A stretch of DNA of 64,000 nucleotides, taken from Trichomonas vaginalis G3. Lineage: Eukaryota > Parabasalia > Trichomonadida > Trichomonadidae. The notes beneath the pieces were generated by a model. It worked only from the letters and a program-made list of their open reading frames with translations, did not search any database and was not told where the DNA came from. Location of the stretch: the NCBI RefSeq assembly GCF_026262505.1, contig NC_067205.1, positions 22,105,585 to 22,169,584 on the forward strand, in the 5' to 3' direction. Positions 38,230 through 48,128 of this stretch are shown here, piece after piece (positions within the stretch are counted from its first letter, which is position 1; each line of letters starts with the position of its first letter). A program made the translations under genes and the position numbers.

Positions 38230-38463
38230 CTAGAAAGATTGTATTGGTCTGAGTTTCATATCTGTTCTCTCATCTCTCCATTGAAGCAAGTAAATTTTCA
38301 TGAAGAGTTCGTCTGGATTCTCAGGTTTTGGTACACACTGATCGAAGATCTGTATGACCTCTTCATGACCGTACTCCCTATGGTCAGACATGAGTGTTAA
38401 GAAGAACTTTTGCATCTTCGGACCAGGTTTAGCATCTATGCAACGAGTGGGTCTCATTGACAT
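38230..38463 (-). CDS. small basic protein, 77 aa
   Basis: Begins MSMRPTRCIDAKPGPKMQK. It is mixed alpha/beta with no membrane segment and is not recognised. It is divergent from the gene at 38487 with a 23-bp gap. Confidence 0.5.
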   Translation of the reverse strand: MSMRPTRCIDAKPGPKMQKFFLTLMSDHREYGHEEVIQIFDQCVPKPENPDELFMKIYLLQWRDERTDMKLRPIQSF

Positions 38464-38486
38464 TTTTGTCACTTTTATTTGGTCGA

Positions 38487-38693
38487 ATGGAAGGATTCGA
38501 GTTCATGCCACTTGACAGCAAAGAAGGTGCAGAAGAGGTTGTTGTTGCTGCATTCTATGCGAGCTCACACGTTGACGCATTCCGAACTTACCAGGATGAC
38601 CTCGAAAAAGAAGGTCGAAAGCTTGGAAAGATCCAAATGTTGCTTGAGTTCTTCCGTGGAAACCTTGCACAGAAGTATGAGAAGAAAGAATAA
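38487..38693 (+). CDS. small helical protein, 68 aa
   Basis: Begins MEGFEFMPLDSKEG. It is acidic, then helical and basic at the end (LAQKYEKKE). Function is not known. The ATG at 38487 is the first in frame that leaves room for the divergent gene. Confidence 0.5.
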   Translation: MEGFEFMPLDSKEGAEEVVVAAFYASSHVDAFRTYQDDLEKEGRKLGKIQMLLEFFRGNLAQKYEKKE

Positions 38694-38750
38694 ACAACTA
38701 ATTATTACTGAGCTTAGCTCATAAATGTAAGTTTTTACTCTGATCAGATC

Positions 38751-39257
38751 TTAGATCTCGTCGGGACAAGCGGAAAGGATAAAGTCCATGAGCTGGACTT
38801 TTGTCTTAGTGAGCGGTACTGCGGTCATGAGTAGTTCGCGCTTGTTTGAGCCACTTGGAACGCGACCCTTCCAATTCCTCATAGATCTCAAGGCAGAGAT
38901 CGTGAAGAACTCAAGGACAAAGAGTCTTTGAGACTTGGTAAGGAATCCCTCATCATCTCTTTCATCCTGGAGGGTCTTTGTGGATGCAGTGGACTTGATC
39001 TCGTCTTCCTCGATCGGATCATTCTCATAATCTTCATCACCCTTCTTCCTAAACGTCATCTGCTCTCTCTTGTAGTCGTTCCTGAGAGCATTGAGTCCAG
39101 CTTCAAGATCTTGTGAGTTCTTTGCAGGTTTATTGAAAGTTTTCTTTTCCTGCATTTGCTGTATAAGCTGGGTTTGCTGTTGCATCATCTGCATCATCAT
39201 TGCCATCATATCTAGTGTTGGTGATGCTGGAGCTGGTGTTGTACCATCTTGGGACAT
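38751..39257 (-). CDS. helical Met/Gln-rich element protein, 168 aa
   Basis: Begins MSQDGTTPAPASPTLD, then a Met/Gln-rich run (MMAMMMQMMQQQTQLIQQM), coiled-coil segments, and a C-terminal helical domain (KSQRLFVLEFFTISALRSM). The Met/Gln/Pro start resembles the A/C structural gene's low-complexity parts. The frame stays open far upstream through a 15-bp minisatellite, but the ATG at 39257 lies just outside that array and is taken as the start. Confidence 0.55.
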   Translation of the reverse strand: MSQDGTTPAPASPTLDMMAMMMQMMQQQTQLIQQMQEKKTFNKPAKNSQDLEAGLNALRNDYKREQMTFRKKGDEDYENDPIEEDEIKSTASTKTLQDERDDEGFLTKSQRLFVLEFFTISALRSMRNWKGRVPSGSNKRELLMTAVPLTKTKVQLMDFILSACPDEI

Positions 39258-39280
39258 TCGGTCGTCGGTTATGTCTTTAC

Positions 39281-39652
39281 AAAAGACTGCTTTACAAAAG
39301 ACAGCTTTACAAAAGACAGCTTTACAAAAGACTGCTTTACAAAAGACAGCTTTACAAAAGACAGCTTTACAAAAGACAGCTTTACAAAAGACAGCTTTAC
39401 AAAAGACAGCTTTACAAAAGACTGCTTTACAAAAGACAGCTTTACAAAAGACGTCTTGACAAAAGACTTTACAAAAGACTGCTTTACAAAAGCATTTTCT
39501 CACAAAAGAATACTTTTGCTTTACAAAAGACGTCTTGACAAAAGATTGCTTTACAAAAGTCTGCTTTACAAAAGATTGCTTTACAAAAGATTGCTTTACA
39601 AAAGTCTGCTTTACAAAAGACTGCTTTACAAAAGATTGCTTTACAAAAGCCA
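39281..39652. repeat. 15-bp minisatellite, about 24 units
   Basis: Consensus ACAAAAGACAGCTTT, with T for A at unit position 10 in some copies and an irregular part at about 39455-39540. Because the unit is a multiple of three without stops, long false frames run through it on both strands. It fills the gap between the divergent genes starting at 39257 and 39652. Confidence 0.95.
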
Positions 39653-40025
39653 TGACTGATCTTCATCCAATTTGTTTAATCGAACTTAATGAAGTAGTTT
39701 CTGCATATCTCCTGCATGTATTTGGAAACGAGAGAGAAGACAACTCACCAAGGTTTCCAGACGCCAGATCCAAAGACTTGAAGCAACTGCAGGAGTAATC
39801 CTAAGCTTTGAAGAAGGATTAACCAATAAGAAAGATGTCATTGACTCCAAGCGTGAAAGCCTTGCTGCTTTCTTACGCAAACACCCATGGGTCGATGTTG
39901 ATCTCCAAACTCCTTACCAAGGACTCGTTGAAACCTTCACGACCTACAGACAGCTCCTTGACAGACCTGAGCAGAACCTTCTGGTCGAACGTGATGGCAC
40001 ATTAAGCCCTACAGACGAGAATTGA
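39652..40025 (+). pseudogene. helical element protein (broken)
   Basis: Not recognised. It starts MTDLHPICLIELNEVV right at the edge of the minisatellite. Later pieces are helical (TNKKDVIDSKRESLAAFL, then PWVDVDLQTPYQGLVE). It looks broken. Confidence 0.45.
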
Positions 40026-40098
40026 GAGAAGAAGCTCAAGAGTAAAAATCTCATTTATACTTTTGACATTTTTTTCATGAGTGTTCACGTTAAGATCA

Positions 40099-40650
40099 AT
40101 GATGAAAATGACTTCATGGGAAGATATCATTGATGACATAGAGAATGACCTTGATGAAAACATGATGGGAGCTCAAACGTCAGTTAAGGTCAAACTTGGT
40201 GAAGTTCAAGAAAAGATCTCCGAGATCAATGCAAAAATATCTGCTCTTACAGAGGTTGACGTTTATTACAGAAGCTTGGAGAGAACTTTAAGCAAACTTG
40301 AACGTCAGAACCAAAGTCTCATAGTTGTGCTCCAGAAACTCAGTCTCATGCGTAAAGCATATAATGACTACCTACATGTAAGAGACTTACCTTCTTATTC
40401 TACTCCAGATCTCGACTTTTCCGATATAAGTCCAATCCTTATTGATACAACACTTACGATAGCAGGGATGCTTCCTACATATCCAGAATATGATAACTTA
40501 CCTCAGCTCTTCGAGTATCTCAAGAAAAAGTTCATGATCTTATTATGCGAGACCATGAAAAGACGTCAAAATACCAGAACAGAACGAGAACAGAGCTTAC
40601 TAATAGACTTATTATATAATACTAAAGAAATAAAGGAGTTTTTATTCTAA
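40099..40650 (+). CDS. coiled-coil protein, 183 aa
   Basis: Residues about 25-85 form a strong coiled coil (EVQEKISEINAKISALTEV, then LSKLERQNQSLIVVLQKL). The C-terminal part is helical. No membrane segment or enzyme motif was found. An assembly or scaffold role is possible. The frame is open slightly upstream without ATG. The 3' end overlaps the next, convergent gene by nine bases. Confidence 0.55.
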   Translation: MMKMTSWEDIIDDIENDLDENMMGAQTSVKVKLGEVQEKISEINAKISALTEVDVYYRSLERTLSKLERQNQSLIVVLQKLSLMRKAYNDYLHVRDLPSYSTPDLDFSDISPILIDTTLTIAGMLPTYPEYDNLPQLFEYLKKKFMILLCETMKRRQNTRTEREQSLLIDLLYNTKEIKEFLF

Positions 40651-40947
40651 CTTTGGTATTTTTGGGAAGAACTGATCTGGATCATATTTGTCAACCACAG
40701 GTTTTGGTATCAAAAGTCTCTCTGGTTCTTGGACGGCTGGTACTGGAAATGGTTCCTTTGGTTTCCTAGCTTTTGGGAGATCTAAAAATTTTCTTGGTCT
40801 CTTTCTTTTGTGTAAGTGTTGTCCATTTTTATCGACAACGAATGTGAGCTTTCCGTCGTCAAAGATGAATGTCGTCGCTTCTTCAGTTCCCTCATCAACT
40901 ATTATCTTCTTGATCTTTCTCTTCTCCATTAACAGAAAAAGTGACAT
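40642..40947 (-). CDS. small basic protein, 101 aa
   Basis: A beta-type N-terminal half (TTFIFDDGKLTFVVDKNG) is followed by a Lys/Arg/Pro-rich stretch (KRKRPRKFLDLPKARKPK), which could serve as nuclear targeting or DNA contact. Function is not known. Confidence 0.55.
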   Translation of the reverse strand: MSLFLLMEKRKIKKIIVDEGTEEATTFIFDDGKLTFVVDKNGQHLHKRKRPRKFLDLPKARKPKEPFPVPAVQEPERLLIPKPVVDKYDPDQFFPKIPKLE

Positions 40948-41010
40948 ATATTACTTCATTATTTTTCTGAGTGTTAGGATTAATTAAACCTCTATCTATA
41001 ACATGCTTTC

Positions 41011-41736
41011 TCATAGAAATTTCTCTCCATATCTTTTTGTCAATATCTCTATAAGTTCTTCTGTATAAGATTTATCACTACTGAAGTAAATAGATGGATA
41101 ATTAAGGACATCAAAGGTTTCTACAGTATCTTTAAGAGTCCATTCATCTCCATACTGTATAGAATAAGTATGGAAGTATGGAGGATCACATATAAAGAAA
41201 ACATTGGGAAGATCTTTATACTCATTGAAGAGTATTCTCCAATCTTTATGAACAATAGTTAAACCTTCAAGATAGTCATCTATGTTTTCACCAAATAAGT
41301 TAGTATATCTGAGGTATAACACTTTCTTCATTAATGTGTCAAGATCATAGTATTTGTATGCTCCAGAATAGAGAAGACGTGAACATAATGTATCCCAGTC
41401 TATGTATGGAGCTTTACTTATAACTTCTCTGACGATCTCTTTCTGATCAGTAGGAATTTTCTCATCTGGCTTAACATTTATTCTCTCCTTAAGTTCCTTA
41501 AGTATTTCATTCGTGTCATGAATGTGTTTCAGTCTATCAACGTAGTTATCATAGTCGTTAGCTATGATCGTTGCTTTTGGGAACATAATATGCAACAGAT
41601 GAGAGATATAGAGAGAACCACCAAAGAGGTCAACGAAGACATAATCCCCTTTGATGTCTTTGAGTATGTCGATAAGATCTTTCCTGATCTTAGACTTATT
41701 ACCTATGAAAGGTAAAGGAGGTTTGGTAAAAATCAT
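41011..41736 (-). CDS. Dam-like DNA adenine methyltransferase, 241 aa
   Basis: Same family as the A/C terminal-repeat enzyme: PPLPFIGNKSK, motif I FVDLFGGSLYISH, and catalytic motif IV FICDPPYFHT (DPPY). It transfers a methyl group to adenine N6 in DNA; the recognised site is not known. Here it is internal, not in the terminal repeat. A small membrane protein gene lies 24 bp upstream on the same strand, so they may be co-expressed. The frame is whole. The start follows TTTTTATTACCATATAA. Confidence 0.85.
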   Translation of the reverse strand: MIFTKPPLPFIGNKSKIRKDLIDILKDIKGDYVFVDLFGGSLYISHLLHIMFPKATIIANDYDNYVDRLKHIHDTNEILKELKERINVKPDEKIPTDQKEIVREVISKAPYIDWDTLCSRLLYSGAYKYYDLDTLMKKVLYLRYTNLFGENIDDYLEGLTIVHKDWRILFNEYKDLPNVFFICDPPYFHTYSIQYGDEWTLKDTVETFDVLNYPSIYFSSDKSYTEELIEILTKRYGEKFL

Positions 41737-41760
41737 TTATATGGTAATAAAAATAAGTGT

Positions 41761-41931
41761 TTACTTGAGACAATAACCTCTGTTGAGTTTGTAGAACAAG
41801 ATCAGAAGTACGATCAAGTTCAAAACAACACAAATGGCTAGGATTGCGTTACCAACAATCTTTGTCTTTTCCCAGCAAGACTTCTTCTTTGGTTCATGTG
41901 CTGCTTCGACATCACTGTATGGCTCGGACAT
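41761..41931 (-). CDS. small single-pass membrane protein, 56 aa
   Basis: A soluble acidic/basic N-terminus (MSEPYSDVEAAHEPKKK) is followed by one membrane segment of about 22 residues (IVGNAILAICVVLNLIVLL) and a short basic tail. It lies directly upstream of the methyltransferase. In copy C a small membrane protein also neighbours the methyltransferase. The role could be in the particle or the host membrane. Confidence 0.6.
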   Translation of the reverse strand: MSEPYSDVEAAHEPKKKSCWEKTKIVGNAILAICVVLNLIVLLILFYKLNRGYCLK

Positions 41932-41948
41932 TAACTTAAAAAGTGTCA

Positions 41949-42339
41949 TGACCACTTCATTTTTGATGAAGTCAACAGCTTATGTCCACTTCCTCCCACA
42001 AGCACTTGAGGACAAGAGAAGGTCATCATTGACTACCTTCAAGCCACTGAGAAGCTCCAAAAGCTTCAAGATCTCCGCGAAGAGTTCAAGTCCCGCTTGA
42101 AACAGGAGAACTTACTGCAGGAGTACATGCTCATTTTGTACCCATTACTAGATGGCTCCCATTTACCATCAGAGTACACTGCAGCTCTTGATGCACTCAA
42201 AGATCTTCGCGATCACCATCCGATCGGTAAAGAAGCCTTCGAGCTCACCATTGAGCAAGCCATCCTCGCCAAGTACAATGCAAAGAAGCGGATGCTCGAA
42301 GCTCTTGATAAGATCAAGGAGTACGTCGAAACGTTCTAA
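41949..42339 (+). pseudogene. helical element protein (broken)
   Basis: Pieces are coiled-coil-like (TEKLQKLQDLREEFKSRLK), and the open 3' part (42097-42339) is helical (EAFELTIEQAILAKYNAKK). Not recognised. It looks broken. Confidence 0.45.
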
Positions 42340-42447
42340 AATAATTACTTGAGTAAACAATAAGTTTTATTGAGTAAGTCTTGAAACATTTGTGCTTTTG
42401 TTCTTGTTTGAACAACCATATTTAACATTAGATAAAAAATTTTTTGG

Positions 42448-43029
42448 TTAAACAATAACATACTTAAGACATAAATTATACCTACTTATTAACTCAGTAT
42501 ATTGTGCATTATATGCATACTTAAACTCTTGAGCAATATTGTTCTCATCAATGATTCTGATCTGAGCTATTTTTGAGAAAGGTGGTGGAATACCACAACA
42601 TGTGATGTCTGGGTCCAGTAGGTCTATTTCACACTTGAACCCAGTCATTCTGTGAACAACTTCTTCCAAGTCTGGCTTAGGTAGTAAGATCTGATCTTTG
42701 CTCACTAAGTTAGAAAAGAGCTCTTTGTCTTGGTCTAGAAGTATCTTCTGGTATATACTAAGTAAATACTCTTCTACACCAATCCTCGATGAAGTCTCCA
42801 CAGATCTCGATGAGGTCAGGTTGGAAGTTAATGGACTTAAAGGAGGAGGATACATTGGTGCTTCTGAGTTCGTAGTTGTTTCCTCTTTTTTTATCTCTGT
42901 TGGAGCATCACTTACTGTACCAGATGGATAGTTCTTTATCACAATGTTATTAGTTGTTCTTGAATCAACATTGCTTGTTGGTTCAATTGGAAGATTAGCT
43001 GCACCATAAAGAATTGACTTCGATCTCAT
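42448..43029 (-). CDS. DPDITCCG marker protein, 193 aa
   Basis: The N-terminal half is Ser/Thr/Pro-rich and disordered. The C-terminal half is folded, with DLLDPDITCCGIPPPF and a KIAQIRII strand. The same motif is present in the A/C gene at 10396-10948, and both genes are divergent from a small gene. Function is unknown. Its survival in both families suggests a core role. Confidence 0.65.
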   Translation of the reverse strand: MRSKSILYGAANLPIEPTSNVDSRTTNNIVIKNYPSGTVSDAPTEIKKEETTTNSEAPMYPPPLSPLTSNLTSSRSVETSSRIGVEEYLLSIYQKILLDQDKELFSNLVSKDQILLPKPDLEEVVHRMTGFKCEIDLLDPDITCCGIPPPFSKIAQIRIIDENNIAQEFKYAYNAQYTELISRYNLCLKYVIV

Positions 43030-43064
43030 TTGTTATGAGTAAAAATTGTTTTATTCTCATATAA
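43030..43064. promoter_or_regulatory. divergent promoter gap with two TTTTA boxes
   Basis: The minus strand reads TTTTTACTCATAACAA before 43029. The plus strand reads TTTTATTCTCATATAA before 43065. Confidence 0.6.
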
Positions 43065-43418
43065 ATGACGAACATTAACCCAGAGAACAACACAGAATAT
43101 ACTGCAACAGGAGTTGTTTACAATGATCTAGATCAGATCGTCCAACTCAAAGCCCCAAGAGGAAGGAATTTAATAAGACAACCTCCACCAAAGATATATG
43201 TTGATGATGGTAGTAATGGGTTCAACTTAGTGTATCATTACTCATATCCTCAATATGCAAAAATTGGGTCTACCCCAAACGTGACAAACCATTATATGAA
43301 CCTTTATGATGAAGCAAGGTTTCATGCACCAACGAAGAAAGAACCTGATGCATCAAGATTACATGAATTCGCAGACCATGATGGTTATAGCGATTACTCA
43401 ATGCCTGTAAGACTTTAA
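43065..43418 (+). CDS. element protein upstream of integrase, 117 aa
   Basis: Tyr/Asn/Pro-rich, with LVYHYSYPQYAKIG and a DGYSDYSMPVRL end. Function is not known. It lies 13 bp upstream of the integrase gene on the same strand. It might be a separate partner or an N-terminal module of the integrase. Confidence 0.55.
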   Translation: MTNINPENNTEYTATGVVYNDLDQIVQLKAPRGRNLIRQPPPKIYVDDGSNGFNLVYHYSYPQYAKIGSTPNVTNHYMNLYDEARFHAPTKKEPDASRLHEFADHDGYSDYSMPVRL

Positions 43419-43431
43419 CGTTAATAAAAAA

Positions 43432-44499
43432 ATGACTGTTGGTAAACAAGAAAAAACTTTAATACAAGAGGATTTGATGCTACCAATATATTCAACTGAT
43501 ATGGGAGCTTATCAATTCGATACATTTGAGAATCCTGGTGGAACACCACCATATTTTCTTTTGTTCATCAATGTAAACAGTAGAAAAGGTTATGCGTTCC
43601 CAATGAGTGAAAAGAACTCAAACAATGTTCTAAGTGCAATGCAGAAGTTCATTTCACAAGCTACAGGTGAAATGAAGCCTACAATACTTACTAGTGATGA
43701 AGACCCAGCTTATACGACACAAAATGTTCGAGATCTGTTGGTCAGTCATAACATTGAGCACATGACGACACAGAAATACAATCATAACATACTAGGTATT
43801 ATTAATAGGTTCTGTAGAACTATTAGAACTATGTTACATATGAAGTTAAACCTCAAAGAAGGTGATAAAACACCACCTTTCACTGCAGATACAATGAGAC
43901 AAATTATTAATGACTACAACACTGAATATCATTCAAGCACACAACAAAAGCCTGATGATTTCACAGAAAAGGATAATGAGGAATATATAAAGAAGCAAAG
44001 ATTGAAAGAAGAGTATGTCAGAAAAAATAACCTTTATAACTTAAGACCTGGTCAAAAAGTTCAAGTCATAGTTGAACCAAGAACATGGGGTAAAGGTAAC
44101 CAACAAAGAAGACATCTTGATCCTTCTTATTATACAGTTGATTCAGTTGATACAAGTGCATACTTGTTAAGAGCAAAAGATGGAAGTGTTGCAAGATATC
44201 CACGTTATCAGATATGGACAAAAATAGAGCATGGATTAAAGCAAGGAGAAACTTTAGATCAAGGAAGACACGGTGCTGTTAAAAGTATTGATGGTCATGA
44301 ACTTGTCGGTAATGATGTAAAGTATGATGTTACGTTTGAGAACGAAAATACAGGAAAAGTGACAGGTAGAGGTATGCGTGAAGGTAATCCAAACAGGTTG
44401 TCACAAATGGAAGTACAGTATTGGAGGAAAAATATTAATGAAGGTCATGTTAAAGATATGCCTAGTTTTCTTGAGAAGTATCGTGGGTTTCGAGTTTAG
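43432..44499 (+). CDS. rve-type integrase with SH3-like and chromo-like C-terminus, 355 aa
   Basis: Inserts the element into host DNA, making 6-bp duplications. Residues about 20-180 form the retroviral integrase core (YFLLFINVNSRKGYAFPM, then ILTSDEDPAY, then HNILGIINRF). Residues about 200-260 look like the SH3-type DNA-binding domain (LRPGQKVQVIVEP, then YTVDSVDTSAYLL). The last 80 residues (VKYDVTFENE) resemble a chromodomain, as known from Polinton and chromovirus integrases. The C copy at 59796-60755 lacks that last part. Confidence 0.85.
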   Translation: MTVGKQEKTLIQEDLMLPIYSTDMGAYQFDTFENPGGTPPYFLLFINVNSRKGYAFPMSEKNSNNVLSAMQKFISQATGEMKPTILTSDEDPAYTTQNVRDLLVSHNIEHMTTQKYNHNILGIINRFCRTIRTMLHMKLNLKEGDKTPPFTADTMRQIINDYNTEYHSSTQQKPDDFTEKDNEEYIKKQRLKEEYVRKNNLYNLRPGQKVQVIVEPRTWGKGNQQRRHLDPSYYTVDSVDTSAYLLRAKDGSVARYPRYQIWTKIEHGLKQGETLDQGRHGAVKSIDGHELVGNDVKYDVTFENENTGKVTGRGMREGNPNRLSQMEVQYWRKNINEGHVKDMPSFLEKYRGFRV

Positions 44500-44698
44500 C
44501 TTGTAAGTCCTTTATTTTTGTTTCATACAATGAGATCTTCCTTCTGATCTGTTCATCATTGAGAGGTTGCTTGACTTTACGGAACTGTACACGTCCGTCT
44601 TTCATTGTATGTACATAATATCCATCAGGAACCTTACCATCTTTTATATATTCAGTTAACCACTTTTGTTTAGTTGATGCTTTAATGACTTGACTCAT
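44462..44698 (-). CDS. small protein with YYV-MKxG-VQxRK motif, 78 aa
   Basis: Holds [22 protein letters not shown], matching the N-terminal domain of the protein at 29553-30002, then a coiled coil. Its start overlaps the stop of the 1137-aa protein gene on the same strand, so it is probably translated from the same transcript region. The 3' end overlaps the integrase gene tail to tail. Role unknown; a basic adaptor is possible. Confidence 0.6.
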   Translation of the reverse strand: MSQVIKASTKQKWLTEYIKDGKVPDGYYVHTMKDGRVQFRKVKQPLNDEQIRRKISLYETKIKDLQAKLETHDTSQEN

Positions 44699-47600
44699 TT
44701 CTTACTGGATAAATTTTTATGTTTTTTATCTTTTGACGATTTTTTCTTATCCTTATCTTTTCTTGTCTTGTCCTTGTCCTTCTTTGATTTATCCTTCTTC
44801 TTGTCCTTGTCCTTCTTGGACTTCTCTGCTGCAGGTGGTGTTGGATTCTGTTTGACTTTAGCACTTGGGTCAGGACCTTGTCTTTGAGACTTAGATATAG
44901 ATTGTTTAGGAGCTGCTGCTTGTTTAGTTGCTTCAGCTTGTTGTTTAGCTAATTCAGCAGCTTGTTTATCATTCTCTTCTATTTCCTTTGCACCAGTTGC
45001 GACTTCATTCTTGAACTTTTGGAGATTCTCAGCAGCATCCATTACCTTATTCGCTCCTTTAAACAATCCATAAAATTTCTGCCATGGTGATACTGAAGGT
45101 ATATTTCCACCAATTGCTGGAGGAACTGATGCTTCAGGAGTTGGAGATGGTGTTTTGTCTGAATTGAGATGCTTTTCTGCTTCAAGAACTTGTGTAGTAT
45201 TTTTCTCCAGGTATGCTTTTGCAACCTCCTTAACTTCTGGACGTTCATTATTTACATCCTGTCTTGGTGTTGATGTTTCAGTAGCGTTTTCCTGAGTTAC
45301 ATTAACAACAGGTTGCTCAACTGCTGAAACATTAGCTGCTTCAGTAATGTTATGAGTAGTTGAAACATTTCCTGATATACCTTCTCCTGTTGGAACTCTT
45401 GGAGCAATTGTTGTGATGTTCGCCATTGCAGGAGTTGGAGTAGGAGTGTCATCAATCTTTCTGTCAGCTTTCGTCGTTTGCGTTGTAGTATTTGTTGTTT
45501 CATTACCATATTTTGATCTTAGTCTGGTAAGCTCTAACTTCATATGTTCTTCAGGATATGCATACTTATTATATTCACCCTTAATATTCTTTTTCCATTC
45601 ATCGTATTTATCTTCTGCTGATTTCTTAATTGATGCTAGTCCGTTTACAGCCAATTCATCAGTACCGTTATCAGTAGTCTGGTTATATAAAAGATTAGCA
45701 GCTGATCTAATTGTGTAATCCGTAAGATTACCAAAACGCTCTATTGTACCTAATGTTGTGTTCTTCAGTTCCTTTCCAATTCCTTGTGCAGCATCTTTGA
45801 CTAAATCAGCACCCCATGCACCAAATTGTCTCACAGGAGCCGCTATTGATGGTGAAGGAGATGGAGATGGCGATGGAGTTGGTGATGGTGAAGGAGATGG
45901 AGATGGTGAAGGAGATGGAGATGGTGAAGGAGATGGAGTTGGCGATGGTGTTGCTGCTTTCGCCTTTCTATCAGCTTCTTCCTTAGCCTTTCTATCTGCT
46001 TCTTCCTTAACCTTACGAGCTTTTTCTTTCTTCTTAAGTTCCTCTAGTTCTTTACGTTCAGCTTCTTCTTTCGCCTTTCGTTCAGCTTCTTCCTTAGCCT
46101 TACGAGCTTTTTCTTTCTTCTTAAGCTCCTCTAGTTCTTTACGTTCAGCTTCTTCTTTCGCCTTTCGTTCAGCTTCTTCCTTAGCCTTACGAGCTTTTTC
46201 TTCATAATATTTTGTATACTTATCATCAGCCCAATTACCAAGTGATTTGGCACCTGTTAGTATTCCATTTGCGGTTGATGTTGCTGTTCTTCCGAGCCAT
46301 CCCCCTACCGCTGAAGCACCATTGCCAATAGCACTACCAGCATTTAAAATTCCACGACCAATCCATATCCCTGGTTTTGCCTTTGTATTAAGAGTAAGAA
46401 ATTCTTCCTTCCTATCTTCAGGTGTAGGATTTGTAACAGTTCTTACAGTATCAACAACAGTGTCAACACTGGTTCCAATAGCACTACCAACAGCTGTTGC
46501 ACCAGTTAGAATACCATGGGTAACTAAATCAGTAGCTCTTGAGACAACATTATCACTCGAGGCTTTCTCTGCTGGATAGTTTGATCCTTTGTAAGTTCCT
46601 GGACCACCTCTATTTGAAGCTTCTCCTTCAACTATTTTCTTCTCTTCTTGTGCTTGTTCTCTGGCAACACTCAATGCACGTTCTTGTCTTTGAATGTTGT
46701 CTTTCTTTAACATGTAACCACCAAGTGTCTGTGGTGGTGTGTTTTTATCTAGTGCAGCATCAATTGCAGCCTTTTCTTTTCGCTTTTCTTCGTCTAACCA
46801 ATTTTGAATAGATTCTGCATCAGTTGGTTCAGCTGGAGTTGGAGACGGTGTTGGAGCTTTAGTTGGTGTTGGAGACGGTGTCGGAGCTTTAGTCGGAGTT
46901 GGAGATGGAGTAGGTGCTTTTGTAGGTGTCGGTGATGGAGTTGGAGATGGAGTTGGAGGTACTGTTGGTTCAACAGTCGGTGAAGGTGTTGGCGCCTTTG
47001 TGATTCTTGGAGTTGGCTCTGGTGTTCTAATAGGGGAAGCAGTTGGTGTATTAGCTCTTTTAAGAACCTGTGATCTTTCCGCTTGATTTGAATCAGATAC
47101 TGGGTTAGTTGTACTAGGATGTGATACAGGAGTTATTTTTGGTGTAGGTGTTGGTTTATTTAATGTTATACCATGACTACTCGACATTGGTGGAGGACCT
47201 GCGTGAGCAGTTGGTGTCAGAGTTGGCGTTGGAGCTACTGTAGGAGTTGGCGTTGGAGCTACTGTTGGTTCAGGAGTGGGAGTTGGTGTTGGAGCTACTG
47301 TAGGAGTAGGTGTAGGAGTTGGTGTTGGAGTCGACATTTGTTTTAACCTCTCATTATACCAATTCTCCAAATAATAAGCCTCACCCATTAAGTTACTCTG
47401 TCTTTGTTTTATAGAAAATTCACCTAACAGTAATTCATCATGAATCATTTTCTGCAGCTTTGTCGTGTTTTCTACTTCCTTTATTAGAACGCTCGATGTA
47501 TTCGCCAATCCTCTATATTCCTTAATCATCTTATCTAGTTTGTTCATATTTGGTACTTCCTTTTTCTTCTCAGCGTTAATCTCATTAGATCGTTTCTCCA

Positions 47601-48108
47601 ATTCTTCAACTACTTTGTAAAGCTTATTTATCTTGACATGTGATTCCTTTACTTCTCCAGTCCTTGGATCCTTAGGTTCCTTGTATTTAGCTAATTTCGT
47701 CTCTATATATCTTCGTTTAGCGTCATATCCAGGATCACTGGTTCGTAAAGGATGCGAAGGTGGACGAAAATAAGGTATGTAGAAATCTGGATCATCATTA
47801 ATAGAAGAACGTGCTTTAAAGTTACGAACCGCGTCTGTAAAAGGGTCTCTACCACGTGCTGTATATGTTGATGTAATCAAAAAGCCTTCTCTTCTCATTG
47901 GGAAATTAATACGACCTTTTTGAACATATTCTTTCTCAAAGTATTGCCTAGCATTGTAATCAAAAGCAAGATCATTATATATATCGCGCAAAAAATCAAA
48001 TGTATGCTGCTTGAACTTTTGATCGCTAATTATGGTACGAATTATCGGACGTTCATTCTCCCATTTCTTAACTCGTTCATCAATGAGTTTCCTCTCTTGT
48101 TCACTCAT
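44695..48108 (-). CDS. large Pro/Thr-rich and Lys-rich structural protein, 1137 aa
   Basis: Probably a virion core or surface protein. Residues 1-260 are helical and likely folded. About 262-435 is a Thr-Pro/Ser-Pro repeat tract. About 500-620 has Gly/Ala-rich helices ([24 protein letters not shown]). About 640-720 has a duplicated coiled coil ([21 protein letters not shown] type), then a Pro-Ser tract, a further Asn/Thr-rich region, and a Lys-rich tail. Repeats are from simple-sequence growth. The frame is whole. Upstream is TTTTTATGAGGTTTAA. No family was recognised. Confidence 0.6.
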   Translation of the reverse strand: MSEQERKLIDERVKKWENERPIIRTIISDQKFKQHTFDFLRDIYNDLAFDYNARQYFEKEYVQKGRINFPMRREGFLITSTYTARGRDPFTDAVRNFKARSSINDDPDFYIPYFRPPSHPLRTSDPGYDAKRRYIETKLAKYKEPKDPRTGEVKESHVKINKLYKVVEELEKRSNEINAEKKKEVPNMNKLDKMIKEYRGLANTSSVLIKEVENTTKLQKMIHDELLLGEFSIKQRQSNLMGEAYYLENWYNERLKQMSTPTPTPTPTPTVAPTPTPTPEPTVAPTPTPTVAPTPTLTPTAHAGPPPMSSSHGITLNKPTPTPKITPVSHPSTTNPVSDSNQAERSQVLKRANTPTASPIRTPEPTPRITKAPTPSPTVEPTVPPTPSPTPSPTPTKAPTPSPTPTKAPTPSPTPTKAPTPSPTPAEPTDAESIQNWLDEEKRKEKAAIDAALDKNTPPQTLGGYMLKKDNIQRQERALSVAREQAQEEKKIVEGEASNRGGPGTYKGSNYPAEKASSDNVVSRATDLVTHGILTGATAVGSAIGTSVDTVVDTVRTVTNPTPEDRKEEFLTLNTKAKPGIWIGRGILNAGSAIGNGASAVGGWLGRTATSTANGILTGAKSLGNWADDKYTKYYEEKARKAKEEAERKAKEEAERKELEELKKKEKARKAKEEAERKAKEEAERKELEELKKKEKARKVKEEADRKAKEEADRKAKAATPSPTPSPSPSPSPSPSPSPSPSPTPSPSPSPSPSIAAPVRQFGAWGADLVKDAAQGIGKELKNTTLGTIERFGNLTDYTIRSAANLLYNQTTDNGTDELAVNGLASIKKSAEDKYDEWKKNIKGEYNKYAYPEEHMKLELTRLRSKYGNETTNTTTQTTKADRKIDDTPTPTPAMANITTIAPRVPTGEGISGNVSTTHNITEAANVSAVEQPVVNVTQENATETSTPRQDVNNERPEVKEVAKAYLEKNTTQVLEAEKHLNSDKTPSPTPEASVPPAIGGNIPSVSPWQKFYGLFKGANKVMDAAENLQKFKNEVATGAKEIEENDKQAAELAKQQAEATKQAAAPKQSISKSQRQGPDPSAKVKQNPTPPAAEKSKKDKDKKKDKSKKDKDKTRKDKDKKKSSKDKKHKNLSSKK

Positions 48109-48128
48109 TTAAACCTCATAAAAATATA

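Noticed and set aside
38751-39653. A 300-aa protein with (KAVFC)n N-terminus, and several long frames on the other strand
   Set aside because: They are products of the 15-bp minisatellite, which is open in most frames. The gene is taken to start at 39257.
45413-46579. Long + strand frames opposite the 1137-aa protein gene
   Set aside because: They mirror the Pro/Thr/Ser and Lys/Glu repeats of the minus-strand gene and have no promoter box.
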